Shown here: positions 17,033 through 25,792 of the stretch, in pieces
Layout: each line of letters starts with the position of its first letter
Position numbering within the stretch: the stretch's first letter is position 1
Assembly: GCF_013213835.1 (NCBI RefSeq)
Contig: NZ_JABSSU010000004.1
Coordinates: forward strand, 248,001 to 312,000
From: Winogradskyella sp.
Lineage (GTDB): Bacteria > Bacteroidota > Bacteroidia > Flavobacteriales > Flavobacteriaceae
Length of the DNA stretch: 64,000 nt
Direction of reading: 5' to 3'
Notes under the pieces: generated by a model
Told to the model about the DNA's origin: nothing
Databases searched by the model: none
The model's input: only the letters and a program-made list of their open reading frames with translations
Translations under genes and position numbers: made by a program

Positions 17033-20000
17033 TTATACTTCAACGATTTCAACATTTTCATTAATGTAGACAAGTAATTTCTTATCTATTTTGTAACCCA
17101 TCGAATTAATTATAAACGCATAATCATTTATTTGATTATTGTGACTTGTTTGATGGTTTCCTGTTTTGTAATCAATAATTGAAACCTCATTGTCCTTAAT
17201 ATTTAATCTGTCAGGTCGAATTATAACGCTATCTTTTGTAATAATATCACGCTCGTTGAATACTTCTGATACTCCAGAAAAAAACGAATTGAGTCTAGGG
17301 TGATTGATAACGTTTTCAACAAGAGGTCTTATATCGCTTATTTGAGGAGTGCTAATATCACCTTGAGAAATGAGTTCTTCAAAGGCAAAATCAACATCCA
17401 TAGTGGTTTTAATTTTAGAAAGTGCCAAGTGCACAAGATTACCGCGCTCCATTGCTCTTTTTTGTTTGGTATTCCAAAGTAAACCAGATTTTGTTACGAT
17501 ACTAAGGTTATGAGATTCTTTTGGTGTTGAAATTAATGGTGTTGTTTCTGCTTTATCTTCAGTCCTTTCTTGTTGTTTTAACTCTAATTCACCAAAGGTA
17601 TAGGTGTTCTGATTATCTACCCATAAGCCAAATTCTTTAAGATATGATATTAACATACCAGAATATGTTTTGTTGTTAATTTCTCCTTTTGAGTTAATGT
17701 CAACTTTAGAAATAACAAAAAGATTGTTTACAGCTCTAGTTAATACAACGTACAGTAGATTAATACCATCTAATTCAAGTTGTGATGTTCTACTTTTATA
17801 GATTTCAGCGCCAACCTCTCCAAAATGTTCTACATCCTCATTAAAATTTAATAGAAGATTACTGAAACCATTATGAATAGTCTTATCAACAGGAAACCAT
17901 GTTTTTGGTTCTTGTTCCTTATATATGTTTAAATCGGCAAACGGAAAAATAACAACCGGAAATTCTAACCCTTTAGACTTATGAATTGTCATTATTTTAA
18001 CGGCATTTAGATGTTCTGGTGAAACAACACTCAGGCTGTCTTTCTTTTTATCAAAATATTCAAGAAATGCCATAATATTAGAACCTTCTCGTTGCGTAAA
18101 TTCTAACACAACATCTAAATAAAATTGTAAAAATGCATTTGAAGTTTTGTTTAACTGAAAAGTTCTAATCACTTCTTCTACGAGTTCATAAATAGGTAAA
18201 TGAAGCAGTTTTGATAGACTAATGCTTATATTTATGTCTTCTAAACCTTTAAAAATATCCTCTATATTATCTTTAAAATAAGTTGAGAAAAATAGATGTT
18301 TATCTAAAACATTTTGTTGATCTGCAATAAATGACAGAAGCTTAATTATTAGGTTTTGATTATTGGGTTGTCCAAGTACTGTAATAAAGTCATGTACAAA
18401 TCTTACTTCGGGTGAATTTTTAAGTAAAAGTGTTTCAGAAGATGTAATTTTAATATTATGGTCATACAAATACTCAGCTATGGCAACACCTTCTTTTCCA
18501 TTTCTAACAATAACACAGATATCTTCTAGTTTATGACCAGAATCAAGACATTTATTAATGGTTTTTAAAACCTCAGCACAGTAAATATCCACTTTATCAT
18601 TATCGTTTTCAAAATTTAAAAACCTCAGTTCAACATAGCCCTTTACATCAGTTTGTGTTTCTTGTACCGATTGTTCATATAGCTTTGCGTAATCTTCATT
18701 GTGAAAATAATTCTGACTTAAGAATTTAAAAAATCCATTGTTAAAGTCTACTATTGCTTTAGCACTTCTAAAATTGTTGGATAGGTTAAGTATATTTTGA
18801 ACTACCGGAAATGGTTGTGTTGTCTTATTGTAAAGGTTAACAAATTGTTCGGCATCTCCACCACGCCATCTATAAATGGCTTGTTTGGCGTCCCCAACGA
18901 GCATAGCAGACCCGTTTGTTGATGATAATGCATTATCTATAAGAGGTATTAGGTTATGCCATTGTAAAGTTGAGGTGTCTTGAAATTCATCAATATAATA
19001 ATGTCTATATTTTTCGCCTAAACGTTCATAAATAAAAGGTGTTGGCTGGTCTTTTATTTCATTACTAATAATTTTATTGAATTCTGAAATAGGTAGAACG
19101 TTGTTTTCCGACTTGATAGTCTCGAGTTCTTTCTTAATGGCATTTAAAACCGATTGAGGTGTAATATTTTTATAAAGTCCTTTTTTGAGTTTTAAATCAT
19201 AGACAAGTCTTTTACTGAGTTCAAAAGAGTCCTTCAGTTTAGGCTGAATTTCATTTATTGTACTTGCAATCTGGTCGCTTACACGTTTAGGATATAATGT
19301 TCCACCATTAATTAAAATGTTTTGCCAGGATGCACCATAATTAGGGTTATATTTTTTGTTTTTTAGACTTTCAAAATAGTTTGGCAAAGAACCTCTAGAG
19401 AAATCATCATATTGTAACCCGCATTCATCTATTAATGTCAAGACATCATTAGCAAGCTCAATAATTTTATTTTCAATGGTATTGATATCCGCATGTAGTT
19501 GTCGTTTTAATTTTTGGAAATCTTCTAGGTCTTTATCTTTTAGACTTTCAATGGCGAAAAGGTCGTTTTCGTTAACCAGAAGTTTTGTAATCTTGTTAAA
19601 ATCATAACTGATATCCCAACTTTTGTCATCGTCGGCTTTTTCAATAGCAAATTCTAATAATACTTTAGTTAGTGTATTATCTAAACCAGCCTTCGAAATA
19701 AGACTGTCAACAGATTCCTTTAATAGCCGGTCTTGATCTAATTCTACTTCAAAATTCATTGGTAACTTTAGATCATAAGCAAATGTTCTTATAATCCTAT
19801 GGGTAAACCCATCTATAGTAATAACATCAAAAGCACCATAATTATGGATAATATGTTTTAGTAGATGTTTTGATTTTGAAATTAATATTTCGGGTGATAT
19901 TGCGAGCTCTTTGCAAATGTCTATAAACATTGGGTGCGGCTGAGACTTGCTTTTTTCGTTGGAAAAAAGCTTAAGCATTTCAATGATGCGTTCTTTCATT

Positions 20001-20158
20001 TCGCCAACCGCTTTATTGGTAAAAGTGATTGCTAATATTGACTTAAAATGGTCATTATTTTGAGATTGAATGATTTTTTTTAGGTAAGATTTAGCAAGTG
20101 TATAGGTCTTACCACTTCCAGCCGATGCGTTATATATTTTAAAGTCTGATTCTTGCAA
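17033..20158 (-). CDS. AddA/RecB-like UvrD-family helicase-nuclease
   Basis: The 1041-aa protein has the SF1A motifs in order: Walker A ASAGSGKT (11-18), Ia ITFTNKAVGEMKERI, II YIDEFQDTS, III LVGDAKQAIYRWRGGD, V MTIHKSKGLEFPVV and VI LYVVLTRAVNNLFV. The C-terminus carries a RecB-type nuclease domain (MERGNLVHLALSKI; IIRPDRLNI...IIDYKTGNH). This is the ATP-driven motor/nuclease of an AddAB-like double-strand-break resection complex. The probable partner is the AddB-like gene at 11450-14206, with kbl and ompA between them. It is divergent from the superoxide dismutase gene. Confidence 0.9.
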   Translation of the reverse strand: MQESDFKIYNASAGSGKTYTLAKSYLKKIIQSQNNDHFKSILAITFTNKAVGEMKERIIEMLKLFSNEKSKSQPHPMFIDICKELAISPEILISKSKHLLKHIIHNYGAFDVITIDGFTHRIIRTFAYDLKLPMNFEVELDQDRLLKESVDSLISKAGLDNTLTKVLLEFAIEKADDDKSWDISYDFNKITKLLVNENDLFAIESLKDKDLEDFQKLKRQLHADINTIENKIIELANDVLTLIDECGLQYDDFSRGSLPNYFESLKNKKYNPNYGASWQNILINGGTLYPKRVSDQIASTINEIQPKLKDSFELSKRLVYDLKLKKGLYKNITPQSVLNAIKKELETIKSENNVLPISEFNKIISNEIKDQPTPFIYERLGEKYRHYYIDEFQDTSTLQWHNLIPLIDNALSSTNGSAMLVGDAKQAIYRWRGGDAEQFVNLYNKTTQPFPVVQNILNLSNNFRSAKAIVDFNNGFFKFLSQNYFHNEDYAKLYEQSVQETQTDVKGYVELRFLNFENDNDKVDIYCAEVLKTINKCLDSGHKLEDICVIVRNGKEGVAIAEYLYDHNIKITSSETLLLKNSPEVRFVHDFITVLGQPNNQNLIIKLLSFIADQQNVLDKHLFFSTYFKDNIEDIFKGLEDINISISLSKLLHLPIYELVEEVIRTFQLNKTSNAFLQFYLDVVLEFTQREGSNIMAFLEYFDKKKDSLSVVSPEHLNAVKIMTIHKSKGLEFPVVIFPFADLNIYKEQEPKTWFPVDKTIHNGFSNLLLNFNEDVEHFGEVGAEIYKSRTSQLELDGINLLYVVLTRAVNNLFVISKVDINSKGEINNKTYSGMLISYLKEFGLWVDNQNTYTFGELELKQQERTEDKAETTPLISTPKESHNLSIVTKSGLLWNTKQKRAMERGNLVHLALSKIKTTMDVDFAFEELISQGDISTPQISDIRPLVENVINHPRLNSFFSGVSEVFNERDIITKDSVIIRPDRLNIKDNEVSIIDYKTGNHQTSHNNQINDYAFIINSMGYKIDKKLLVYINENVEIVEV

Positions 20159-20225
20159 GAGAAAATTTTTATACCAAAATAGGTAATCTTAATATTTTAT
20201 TTAGAACTTGTTAATATCTATATCT

Positions 20226-20233
20226 TAAATTTG
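20226..20233 (+). promoter_or_regulatory. -7 box of superoxide dismutase gene
   Basis: TAAATTTG matches TAnnTTTG, 35 bp before the ATG. A TTG is present 15 bp upstream of the box, shorter than the 19-bp consensus. Confidence 0.5.
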
Positions 20234-20268
20234 TTAAAATTAAATTATTAACACTTAAACAGAATACT

Positions 20269-20877
20269 ATGGCATTTGAATTACCAAAGTTAAAATATGC
20301 TTACGATGCATTAGAGCCGCATATTGATGCACGCACTATGGAGATACATCACTCTAAGCACCATAATGGATATACAACAAAATTAAACGCAGCAATTGAA
20401 GGTACAGATTTAGAAGGAAAATCTATTGAAGATATCCTTTCTTCTCTTGATATGGATAACAAAGGTGTTAGAAATAATGGTGGTGGTTTTTATAATCACT
20501 CTTTGTTTTGGGATGTTATGAATCCGGAAGATAGAGGTTATTTATCTGGTGAATTAAAAGACGCAATAGAAGCAGAATTTGGTTCTAAAGATGCTTTTAT
20601 AGAAGCGTTTTCTAAAGCTGCTGCAACACAATTCGGATCTGGTTGGGCATGGTTGTGTGTTCATAAAGGAGGAAAGGTTGAGGTTTGTTCTACTCCAAAC
20701 CAAGATAATCCATTAATGCCAGGCGTATCTTGTGGCGGTACACCAATTTTAGGTTTAGATGTTTGGGAGCATGCATATTATTTAAACTACCAAAACAGAA
20801 GACCAGACTATATTGAAGCGTTCTTTAAAGTTATCAATTGGAATGAAGTAGAGCGTCGTTACGCAGAAGCTAAGTAA
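20269..20877 (+). CDS. Superoxide dismutase (Fe/Mn family)
   Basis: The 202-aa cytoplasmic enzyme dismutates superoxide to H2O2 and O2. Metal ligands are H27 (MEIHHSKHH), H77 (FYNHSLFW), D164 and H168 ([12 protein letters not shown]). The conserved GSGWAWL and WNEVERRY segments are present. Fe versus Mn specificity cannot be fixed from sequence. It is followed by its own terminator and is divergent from the AddA-like gene. Confidence 0.94.
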   Translation: MAFELPKLKYAYDALEPHIDARTMEIHHSKHHNGYTTKLNAAIEGTDLEGKSIEDILSSLDMDNKGVRNNGGGFYNHSLFWDVMNPEDRGYLSGELKDAIEAEFGSKDAFIEAFSKAAATQFGSGWAWLCVHKGGKVEVCSTPNQDNPLMPGVSCGGTPILGLDVWEHAYYLNYQNRRPDYIEAFFKVINWNEVERRYAEAK

Positions 20878-20901
20878 TAGAATATTAAATATTCATATAG
20901 T

Positions 20902-20933
20902 AAAAGTCAAGTTAGAAATAACTTGGCTTTTTT
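20902..20933 (+). terminator. Intrinsic terminator of superoxide dismutase gene
   Basis: A long stem pairing AAGTCAAGTTA with TAACTTGGCTT around GAAA (one G-U pair) is followed by a run of T residues, 24 bp after the stop codon. Confidence 0.85.
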
Positions 20934-20979
20934 AATTGTAAATAGTCAACAGGTAATGACGAAGTAACTATTGTAAATG

Positions 20980-21051
20980 AAAAAAGGTGAACAGAGAGTT
21001 CACCTTTTTTGCCCCAAATCTACCATAAACTTAACCTACTTATGTTATGGT
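20980..21051 (-). ncRNA. Candidate small RNA, copy 1 of tandem pair
   Basis: Read on the minus strand from about 21051. It starts with ACCATAA, which pairs with TTATGGT 16 nt later. A single-stranded linker (AGATTTGGGGC) follows, then GGTGAAC/GTTCACC as a terminator hairpin flanked by A and T tracts. A -7 box TATATTTG (21056-21063) and a TTG (21081-21083, 17-bp spacer) place a predicted start within a few bases of the 5' stem. Copy 2 differs by one transition in the 5' stem and by the terminator loop and tract. No open frame is present. The family is unknown to me; whether it matches a published flavobacterial RNA motif was not tested. Confidence 0.55.
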
Positions 21052-21055
21052 GATT

Positions 21056-21083
21056 CAAATATATGATGACATTAATTTAACAA
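21056..21083 (-). promoter_or_regulatory. Promoter of candidate small RNA copy 1
   Basis: TTG (21081-21083 complement), 17-bp spacer, then TATATTTG (21056-21063 complement), matching TTG-N17-23-TAnnTTTG. The predicted start is about 21050, coinciding with the first paired base of the element. Confidence 0.55.
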
Positions 21084-21225
21084 TTTAATTTTTTGGATAA
21101 ACGACCTATATATCAGTCTAAGAGTGGGAACGAACATATTTCAACGACGTAATAAATTTCTATTTGAAAAATTAAATATCAGAAAGGGATTGTCGGAAGG
21201 TTGAGGTAAAAGAATGTTGTAAAAT

Positions 21226-21297
21226 AAAAAAAGGTGAACAGTGTTCACCTTTTTTTGCCCCAAATCTACCATGAACTTAACCTACTTATGTTATGGT
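21226..21297 (-). ncRNA. Candidate small RNA, copy 2 of tandem pair
   Basis: This is nearly identical to copy 1 from the 5' stem through the linker AGATTTGGGGC to the terminator hairpin GGTGAAC/GTTCACC, here with a shorter loop and a seven-T tail. One transition in the 5' stem breaks a pair. Its -7 box is degenerate (TAACTTG, 21303-21309 complement), with TTG 22 bp further upstream (21332-21334). A TGCATTTCATC motif lies just beyond that. It sits about 108 bp past the purF stop, so it might also be processed from the purF transcript. Confidence 0.5.
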
Positions 21298-21404
21298 ATA
21301 TGCAAGTTATGTCTTATTTGTCGTAATGCATCAATTACTAGATGAAATGCATAAATAAACGGTAAAAAGTTTACTTTTTCGGACAAAACGTTAAACATTG
21401 ATAG

Positions 21405-23303
21405 TTAGTACGCACGTTCTTTATTACCTTCATAAAAATTGATGAAGGCTCTGTTAACGACACGATTACCACCATTTGTTGGATAATTACCAGTAAAATA
21501 CCAATCTCCTAAATTTTTCGGACAAGCTTTGTGAAGGTTTTCAACTGGTTGAAATATAATTTTCACTTCAGCTTTTACATTGTCATCACTTAACAATTCA
21601 GAAATTTTATCTGAAATCTGTTCGTCCGTGAAAGGATCATAGATTTCTTTTACATAGTTAACGACATTTTTGTCTTTATAATTTACCTGAGTTAAGCATT
21701 TTTTATAAACATCTTCAACTATGTGATACTTATCATGGTCTTTTAATAACTCTAAAGCTGCTCTAAAAGCCACTAAAGTTTCTAAATTGGCCATATCAAT
21801 ACCATAACAGTCAGGATATCTAATTTGTGGTGCTGAAGAGACAACCACTATTTTCTTAGGATTTAGACGATCCATCATTTTTATGATACTTTTCTTCAAA
21901 GTTGTTCCTCTAACTATACTGTCGTCGATGATAACCAAATTATCATTTGGTCTAATAACACCATAGGTTACATCATAAACGTGAGCTACCAAATCATCTC
22001 TACTACTATCTTCGGTTATAAACGTTCTTAGTTTTACATCCTTTATTGCTATTTTTTCAATTCTAGGTCTTTCTGAGAGGATTTCTTCAACTTTTTCTGC
22101 AGATAACTCTCTCTGACCTTGAAGGATTGCCTTTGTTTTTTTATGGTTAAGATGTTCTTCAACAGTATCAATCATTCCAAAGAATGATGTTTCTGCAGTG
22201 TTTGGAATAAAAGAAAACACAGTGTTTTGCGTATCACTATCAATTGCCTTTAAAACTTTAGGCATTAAAAGCCTACCAAGTTCTTTGCGTTCTTCATAAA
22301 TTTCTGCATCACTACCTCTAGAAAAGTAGATACGCTCAAAAGAACAAGCTTTACGTTCTAAAGGTTCAAGAATTTGTTTGATCTGAGTTGTTCCATTCTT
22401 TTTTGTAATGATGGCATGTCCAGGATCTAACTCAATCACCTCTTCAAAAGGAACGTTAAACACCGTTTGTATAACTGGACGCTCAGAAGCTACAACAACA
22501 ATTTCGTCATCTTTATAATAGTATGCTGGTCTAATACCTGCAGGATCTCTAAGCACAAAAGAATCTCCATGACCTAATAAACCAGCCATGGCATAACCAC
22601 CATCCCAATTCTTAGCAGCGCGCTTTAAAATTTTACCAACTTTTAATCGTTCGGCTATTAAAGGTGAACATTCACTTTTACTGTAACCTTCTTTTTTAAG
22701 GTCCTTATAGATTTTTGAAACTGCATCATCTAAGAAATGACCAATTTTTTCCATTACAGTAATCGTATCAGCCTTTTCTTTTGGGTGCTGACCTATTTCA
22801 ACAAGATTATTAAAAAGCTCATTAACATTGGTCATGTTAAAGTTACCGGCAACAATAAGATTTCTGTGCATCCAATTGTTTTGTCTTAAAAAAGGATGTA
22901 CACTCTCTACACTGTTTTTACCAAAGGTACCATAACGCACATGTCCAAGAAGTAATTCACCTATATAAGGTATGTGCTTTTTCTGTAGTGCCACATCGTC
23001 TTTATATTCCGGATGATTTGTCATTTCAGAATTAATACGCTCATTAATTTGAGAAAATATATCTTGAATAGGTTGCTGGGCAATAGAGCGCACTCTGCTT
23101 ATATAGCGTTCACCAGGATTAGTATCTAGTTTAATGCTTGCAAAACCAGCACCATCTTGTCCTCGATTGTGCTGTTTCTCCATCATTAAATACATTTTAT
23201 TTACACCATAGAATGCAGTACCATACTTTTCTTTGTAGTACTCTAAAGGTTTTAAAAGTCTTATAAGTGCTATACCACACTCATGTTTAATCGCGTCACT
23301 CAT
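21405..23303 (-). CDS. purF: Amidophosphoribosyltransferase (PurF-like, long Bacteroidota form)
   Basis: The 632-aa enzyme catalyses the first step of purine synthesis (PRPP + glutamine to phosphoribosylamine). It has an N-terminal class II glutamine amidotransferase (HECGIALI with nucleophile C9; KQHNRGQDGAGFAS; LLGHVRYGTFG) and a C-terminal phosphoribosyltransferase with the PRPP loop VIIDDSIVRGTTLKKS. C9 must become N-terminal, so removal of an 8-residue leader is inferred. It is over 100 residues longer than E. coli PurF. A terminator-like hairpin stands directly before the start codon. purN is nearby on the same strand. Confidence 0.85.
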   Translation of the reverse strand: MSDAIKHECGIALIRLLKPLEYYKEKYGTAFYGVNKMYLMMEKQHNRGQDGAGFASIKLDTNPGERYISRVRSIAQQPIQDIFSQINERINSEMTNHPEYKDDVALQKKHIPYIGELLLGHVRYGTFGKNSVESVHPFLRQNNWMHRNLIVAGNFNMTNVNELFNNLVEIGQHPKEKADTITVMEKIGHFLDDAVSKIYKDLKKEGYSKSECSPLIAERLKVGKILKRAAKNWDGGYAMAGLLGHGDSFVLRDPAGIRPAYYYKDDEIVVVASERPVIQTVFNVPFEEVIELDPGHAIITKKNGTTQIKQILEPLERKACSFERIYFSRGSDAEIYEERKELGRLLMPKVLKAIDSDTQNTVFSFIPNTAETSFFGMIDTVEEHLNHKKTKAILQGQRELSAEKVEEILSERPRIEKIAIKDVKLRTFITEDSSRDDLVAHVYDVTYGVIRPNDNLVIIDDSIVRGTTLKKSIIKMMDRLNPKKIVVVSSAPQIRYPDCYGIDMANLETLVAFRAALELLKDHDKYHIVEDVYKKCLTQVNYKDKNVVNYVKEIYDPFTDEQISDKISELLSDDNVKAEVKIIFQPVENLHKACPKNLGDWYFTGNYPTNGGNRVVNRAFINFYEGNKERAY

Positions 23304-23312
23304 ATTAGCAAT

Positions 23313-23343
23313 AAAAAAACGCGCTCCATCTCTGGGCGCGTTT
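23313..23343 (-). terminator. Intrinsic terminator/attenuator just upstream of purF
   Basis: On the minus strand AACGCGC pairs with GCGCGTT around an 11-nt loop, followed by seven T residues. It lies 3 bp after the PfkB-family stop. Its T-tract ends 9 bp before the purF ATG, so purF expression must involve readthrough or a start inside this short gap. Confidence 0.8.
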
Positions 23344-23345
23344 GA

Positions 23346-24272
23346 TTAATTTAATTCTATTTCAAATTGCGTTAGACTCTTAAATTGGTCTAAGCGTTTA
23401 TATATTTCAGTAGTTGATAAATTTTCAATACGTTGTGTGCCAAATTTCTCCACACAGAATGAGGCTAGAGTAGACCCGTAGATGACTGCTTTTTTCATAT
23501 TATCAAAAGAGTAATCTTTAGTTTTTGCCAAGTAGCCCGCAAAACCACCAGCAAATGTATCTCCAGCACCTGTTGGATCAAAAACTTCTTCTAATGGTAA
23601 TGCAGGAGCATAAAAAGCATTGTCATCATGAAAAAGTAGTGCTCCATGCTCTCCTTTCTTAATTACCACATATTCAGGACCCATATCGTGAATTTTTCTA
23701 GCTGCAACAACCAATGAATATTCTCCAGTTAGTTGTCTTGCCTCCTCGTCATTTATGGTAATAACATCAACGTGTTTAATGGTGTTGTGTAATTCATCTA
23801 AAGCACAGTCCATCCAAAAGTTCATAGTATCTAAAATAACAAGTTTTGGTTTTTCTGTCATTTGGTTTAAGACACTCATTTGAGTTGATGGATGCAAGTT
23901 ACCTAACATCACAACTTCAGCATCTCTATAATTTTCAGGTACTTTTGGTTCAAAGTTTTCTAGAACATTAAGCTCAGTCACAAGCGTATCTCTAGAATTC
24001 ATATCATTATGATAGCGTCCGCTCCAAAAGAAGGTTTTACCATCTTCAATTATTTCTACACCAGAGACATCAATATTCTTGTTAGACATTAAGTTTAAGT
24101 AGTCCTGTGGAAAATCGCCTCCAACAACAGAAACTACTGCAGAGTCAATATTAAAATTGGAAGCAGCAAGACCAATAAACGTGCCTGCTCCACCAAGAAT
24201 TTTGTCAGTTTTACCGAATGGTGTTTCAATAGCGTCAAAAGCCACAGTACCAACGATTACCAATTTACCCAT
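23346..24272 (-). CDS. PfkB family sugar/nucleoside kinase
   Basis: The ribokinase-fold protein is 308 aa from the ATG at 24272; a TTG at 24281 would add three residues and is less likely. The N-terminal GGAGTFIGLAASNF is the substrate-side glycine motif and DPTGAGDTFAGGFAG near the C-terminus carries the catalytic aspartate and anion hole. The substrate is not identifiable; adenosine/inosine-type or ribose-type kinases are both possible. A TAnnTTTG box lies 23 bp upstream, and a hairpin separates it from purF. Confidence 0.82.
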   Translation of the reverse strand: MGKLVIVGTVAFDAIETPFGKTDKILGGAGTFIGLAASNFNIDSAVVSVVGGDFPQDYLNLMSNKNIDVSGVEIIEDGKTFFWSGRYHNDMNSRDTLVTELNVLENFEPKVPENYRDAEVVMLGNLHPSTQMSVLNQMTEKPKLVILDTMNFWMDCALDELHNTIKHVDVITINDEEARQLTGEYSLVVAARKIHDMGPEYVVIKKGEHGALLFHDDNAFYAPALPLEEVFDPTGAGDTFAGGFAGYLAKTKDYSFDNMKKAVIYGSTLASFCVEKFGTQRIENLSTTEIYKRLDQFKSLTQFEIELN

Positions 24273-24295
24273 TGAATTCAATTTGAATTAAGTCG

Positions 24296-24303
24296 CAAAA
24301 GTA
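24296..24303 (-). promoter_or_regulatory. -7 box of PfkB-family kinase gene
   Basis: TACTTTTG on the minus strand matches TAnnTTTG, 23 bp before the ATG at 24272. This position favours the ATG over the upstream TTG as the start. Confidence 0.5.
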
Positions 24304-24349
24304 CATGATTTTTTTGATTTGAATAGTTAATCTAGGTTAATAAGATGCT

Positions 24350-24991
24350 CTACTTTCTACCAAAATCTGCAGGTATTTCTCCCCATGCTCGAGTCTCCCA
24401 TTTCACAATAGTTGTAGTGTACTGATTTGTTTTTAACCACTGCACGGCGCGATCTACTAAATCAAATACAGGTTTATTCTTGTCGTTACGTTCTAACTTA
24501 GAATTGCATGCTTTTTTTCTAACCCAACTCATTGCCGTTTTAGAGTCTGTGTAAATAATTCTATCACTATTATGTTGCTTTAAGAAAGCCAATCCATGTA
24601 CAATAGCTAGAAATTCACCTATATTATTGGTACCTTCTTCAAAAGGACCTTGGATAAATAATTGTTTTTTGGTTTTGGTATCCACGCCACGATATTCCAT
24701 TTTACCAGGATTTCCAGAAGAAGCCGCATCTACAGCAATTGAGTTGTAATTTGGTTGGCCTATCTTTTTTAATTGCTCTTCAGAAAGTTCACTTTTAAAA
24801 GTTTTAGATTTTCCTATATAATCCTTCGGACCTTCTTTATATGCTTTTTTTGCGGCATCAAATGTTGAAAATGATTTGTATTGCGCCCCTTTATAGTCCT
24901 TGATTTGAGCTTTGCAGTCATCCCAAGATTCAAAAACACCTGTGTTATGACCTTTCCAAACCGTATAGTATTTTGTTTTCTTTTTGCTCAT
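24350..24991 (-). CDS. Ribonuclease H with viroplasmin-type N-terminal domain
   Basis: The 213-aa protein degrades RNA in RNA-DNA hybrids. Residues about 5-55 form a caulimovirus viroplasmin/RNase H1 N-terminal hybrid-binding domain (KKTKYYTVWKGHNTGVFESW, YKSFSTFDAAKKAY). The catalytic domain shows the D-E-D-D set: AVDAASSGNPG, NNIGEFLAIVHGL, IIYTDSKTAMSWV and, near the end, EIPADFGRK. Domain order is that of RNase HI in many Bacteroidota. It is downstream of purN, separated by a small palindrome. Confidence 0.88.
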   Translation of the reverse strand: MSKKKTKYYTVWKGHNTGVFESWDDCKAQIKDYKGAQYKSFSTFDAAKKAYKEGPKDYIGKSKTFKSELSEEQLKKIGQPNYNSIAVDAASSGNPGKMEYRGVDTKTKKQLFIQGPFEEGTNNIGEFLAIVHGLAFLKQHNSDRIIYTDSKTAMSWVRKKACNSKLERNDKNKPVFDLVDRAVQWLKTNQYTTTIVKWETRAWGEIPADFGRK

Positions 24992-24999
24992 TTTTTGTC

Positions 25000-25020
25000 A
25001 TCCTGAACTTGTTTCAGGAT
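25000..25020. repeat. REP-like palindrome
   Basis: An 8-bp perfect stem (ATCCTGAA/TTCAGGAT) surrounds a CTTGT loop. It lies between purN and the RNase H gene and is of a type often dispersed in flavobacterial intergenic regions. It is not followed by a T-tract on the minus strand, so it is unlikely to be a terminator. Confidence 0.6.
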
Positions 25021-25039
25021 CTCTTAATTGATGAACTAT

Positions 25040-25609
25040 TTATTGATTCTCTAACAATTTTTGAACAACCTTCGGAAAATGTTCCATTTCTAATTCATGA
25101 ATTTTAGCAGCCACATCTTCAGCCGTATCATGGCTTGAAACCTCACATTTTGCCTGAAAAATTATTGCACCTTCATCATAATTTTCATTGACATAATGAA
25201 TTGTAATCCCAGTTTCTGTTTCATTATTGGCAACTACAGCTTCATGAACATGCATACCATACATACCTTTTCCACCAAATTTTGGCAGTAGTGCAGGATG
25301 CACATTTATAACTTTACTAGGGAATTCATTTAAAATAAATTCAGGAAATTTCCATAGAAAACCAGCCAATACAATAAGGTCTGGATTAGTGGTCTTTAAT
25401 ATATTAAGAACATCATTTGATTTAGAAAATGCGATTCTATTAAATGATAAAGCACTTACTTTAAGTCTTTTACACCTATCAAGAACTTTGGCATGAGGAT
25501 TGTTAGTCAATACCTGAATAACAGAGACATTATCATTGTTGTGAAAAAACTTTATTAAATTTTCAGCATTAGATCCACTCCCGGAGGCAAAAATTACAAC
25601 ACGTTTCAT
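25040..25609 (-). CDS. purN: Phosphoribosylglycinamide formyltransferase
   Basis: The 189-aa enzyme formylates GAR using 10-formyl-THF (third step of purine synthesis). The N-terminal FASGSGSNAENLI binds GAR phosphate. Active-site residues lie in VINVHPALLPKFGGKGMYG (Asn, His), and the TETGITIHYVNENYDEGAIIFQ segment contains the catalytic Asp. Length is typical. It is divergent from acpP and on the same strand as purF, with two genes between. Confidence 0.94.
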   Translation of the reverse strand: MKRVVIFASGSGSNAENLIKFFHNNDNVSVIQVLTNNPHAKVLDRCKRLKVSALSFNRIAFSKSNDVLNILKTTNPDLIVLAGFLWKFPEFILNEFPSKVINVHPALLPKFGGKGMYGMHVHEAVVANNETETGITIHYVNENYDEGAIIFQAKCEVSSHDTAEDVAAKIHELEMEHFPKVVQKLLENQ

Positions 25610-25753
25610 ATACTTATTATAAATGCACTATTATTTGCAACAAAAGAAAGAATAATAATTTACAATTGGACTTAAAAAATAAAACTGAAACAGAAATTTA
25701 CAAGTCAAAATGCACATTTTATTGGTAAAAATGTTTTTTAAAATAAAGTTTTT

Positions 25754-25761
25754 TATTTTTG
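25754..25761 (+). promoter_or_regulatory. -7 box of acpP-fabF operon
   Basis: TATTTTTG matches TAnnTTTG, 31 bp before the acpP ATG, preceded by a very AT-rich region as expected for a strongly expressed gene. Confidence 0.6.
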
Positions 25762-25792
25762 CCGTCTAATTAAAACTTAAAATTAAAAGATT

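Larger units (their letters stand above)
20878..21404. other. 527-bp gap holding a terminator and two small-RNA-like elements
   Basis: No convincing protein-coding frame is seen. The gap contains the dismutase terminator (20902-20933), then two direct copies of a ~72-nt element (20980-21051 and 21226-21297, 246 bp apart), each with its own terminator hairpin. It also holds a TGCATTTCATC motif (21341-21351, minus strand). The 174 bp between copies shows no clear similarity to the sequence on the far side of copy 2 beyond a short AT-rich stretch. Confidence 0.7.

Noticed and set aside
25610..25792. Riboswitch or attenuator between purN and acpP
   Set aside because: No purine-riboswitch-like fold or terminator was recognised; only an acpP -7 box is supported.
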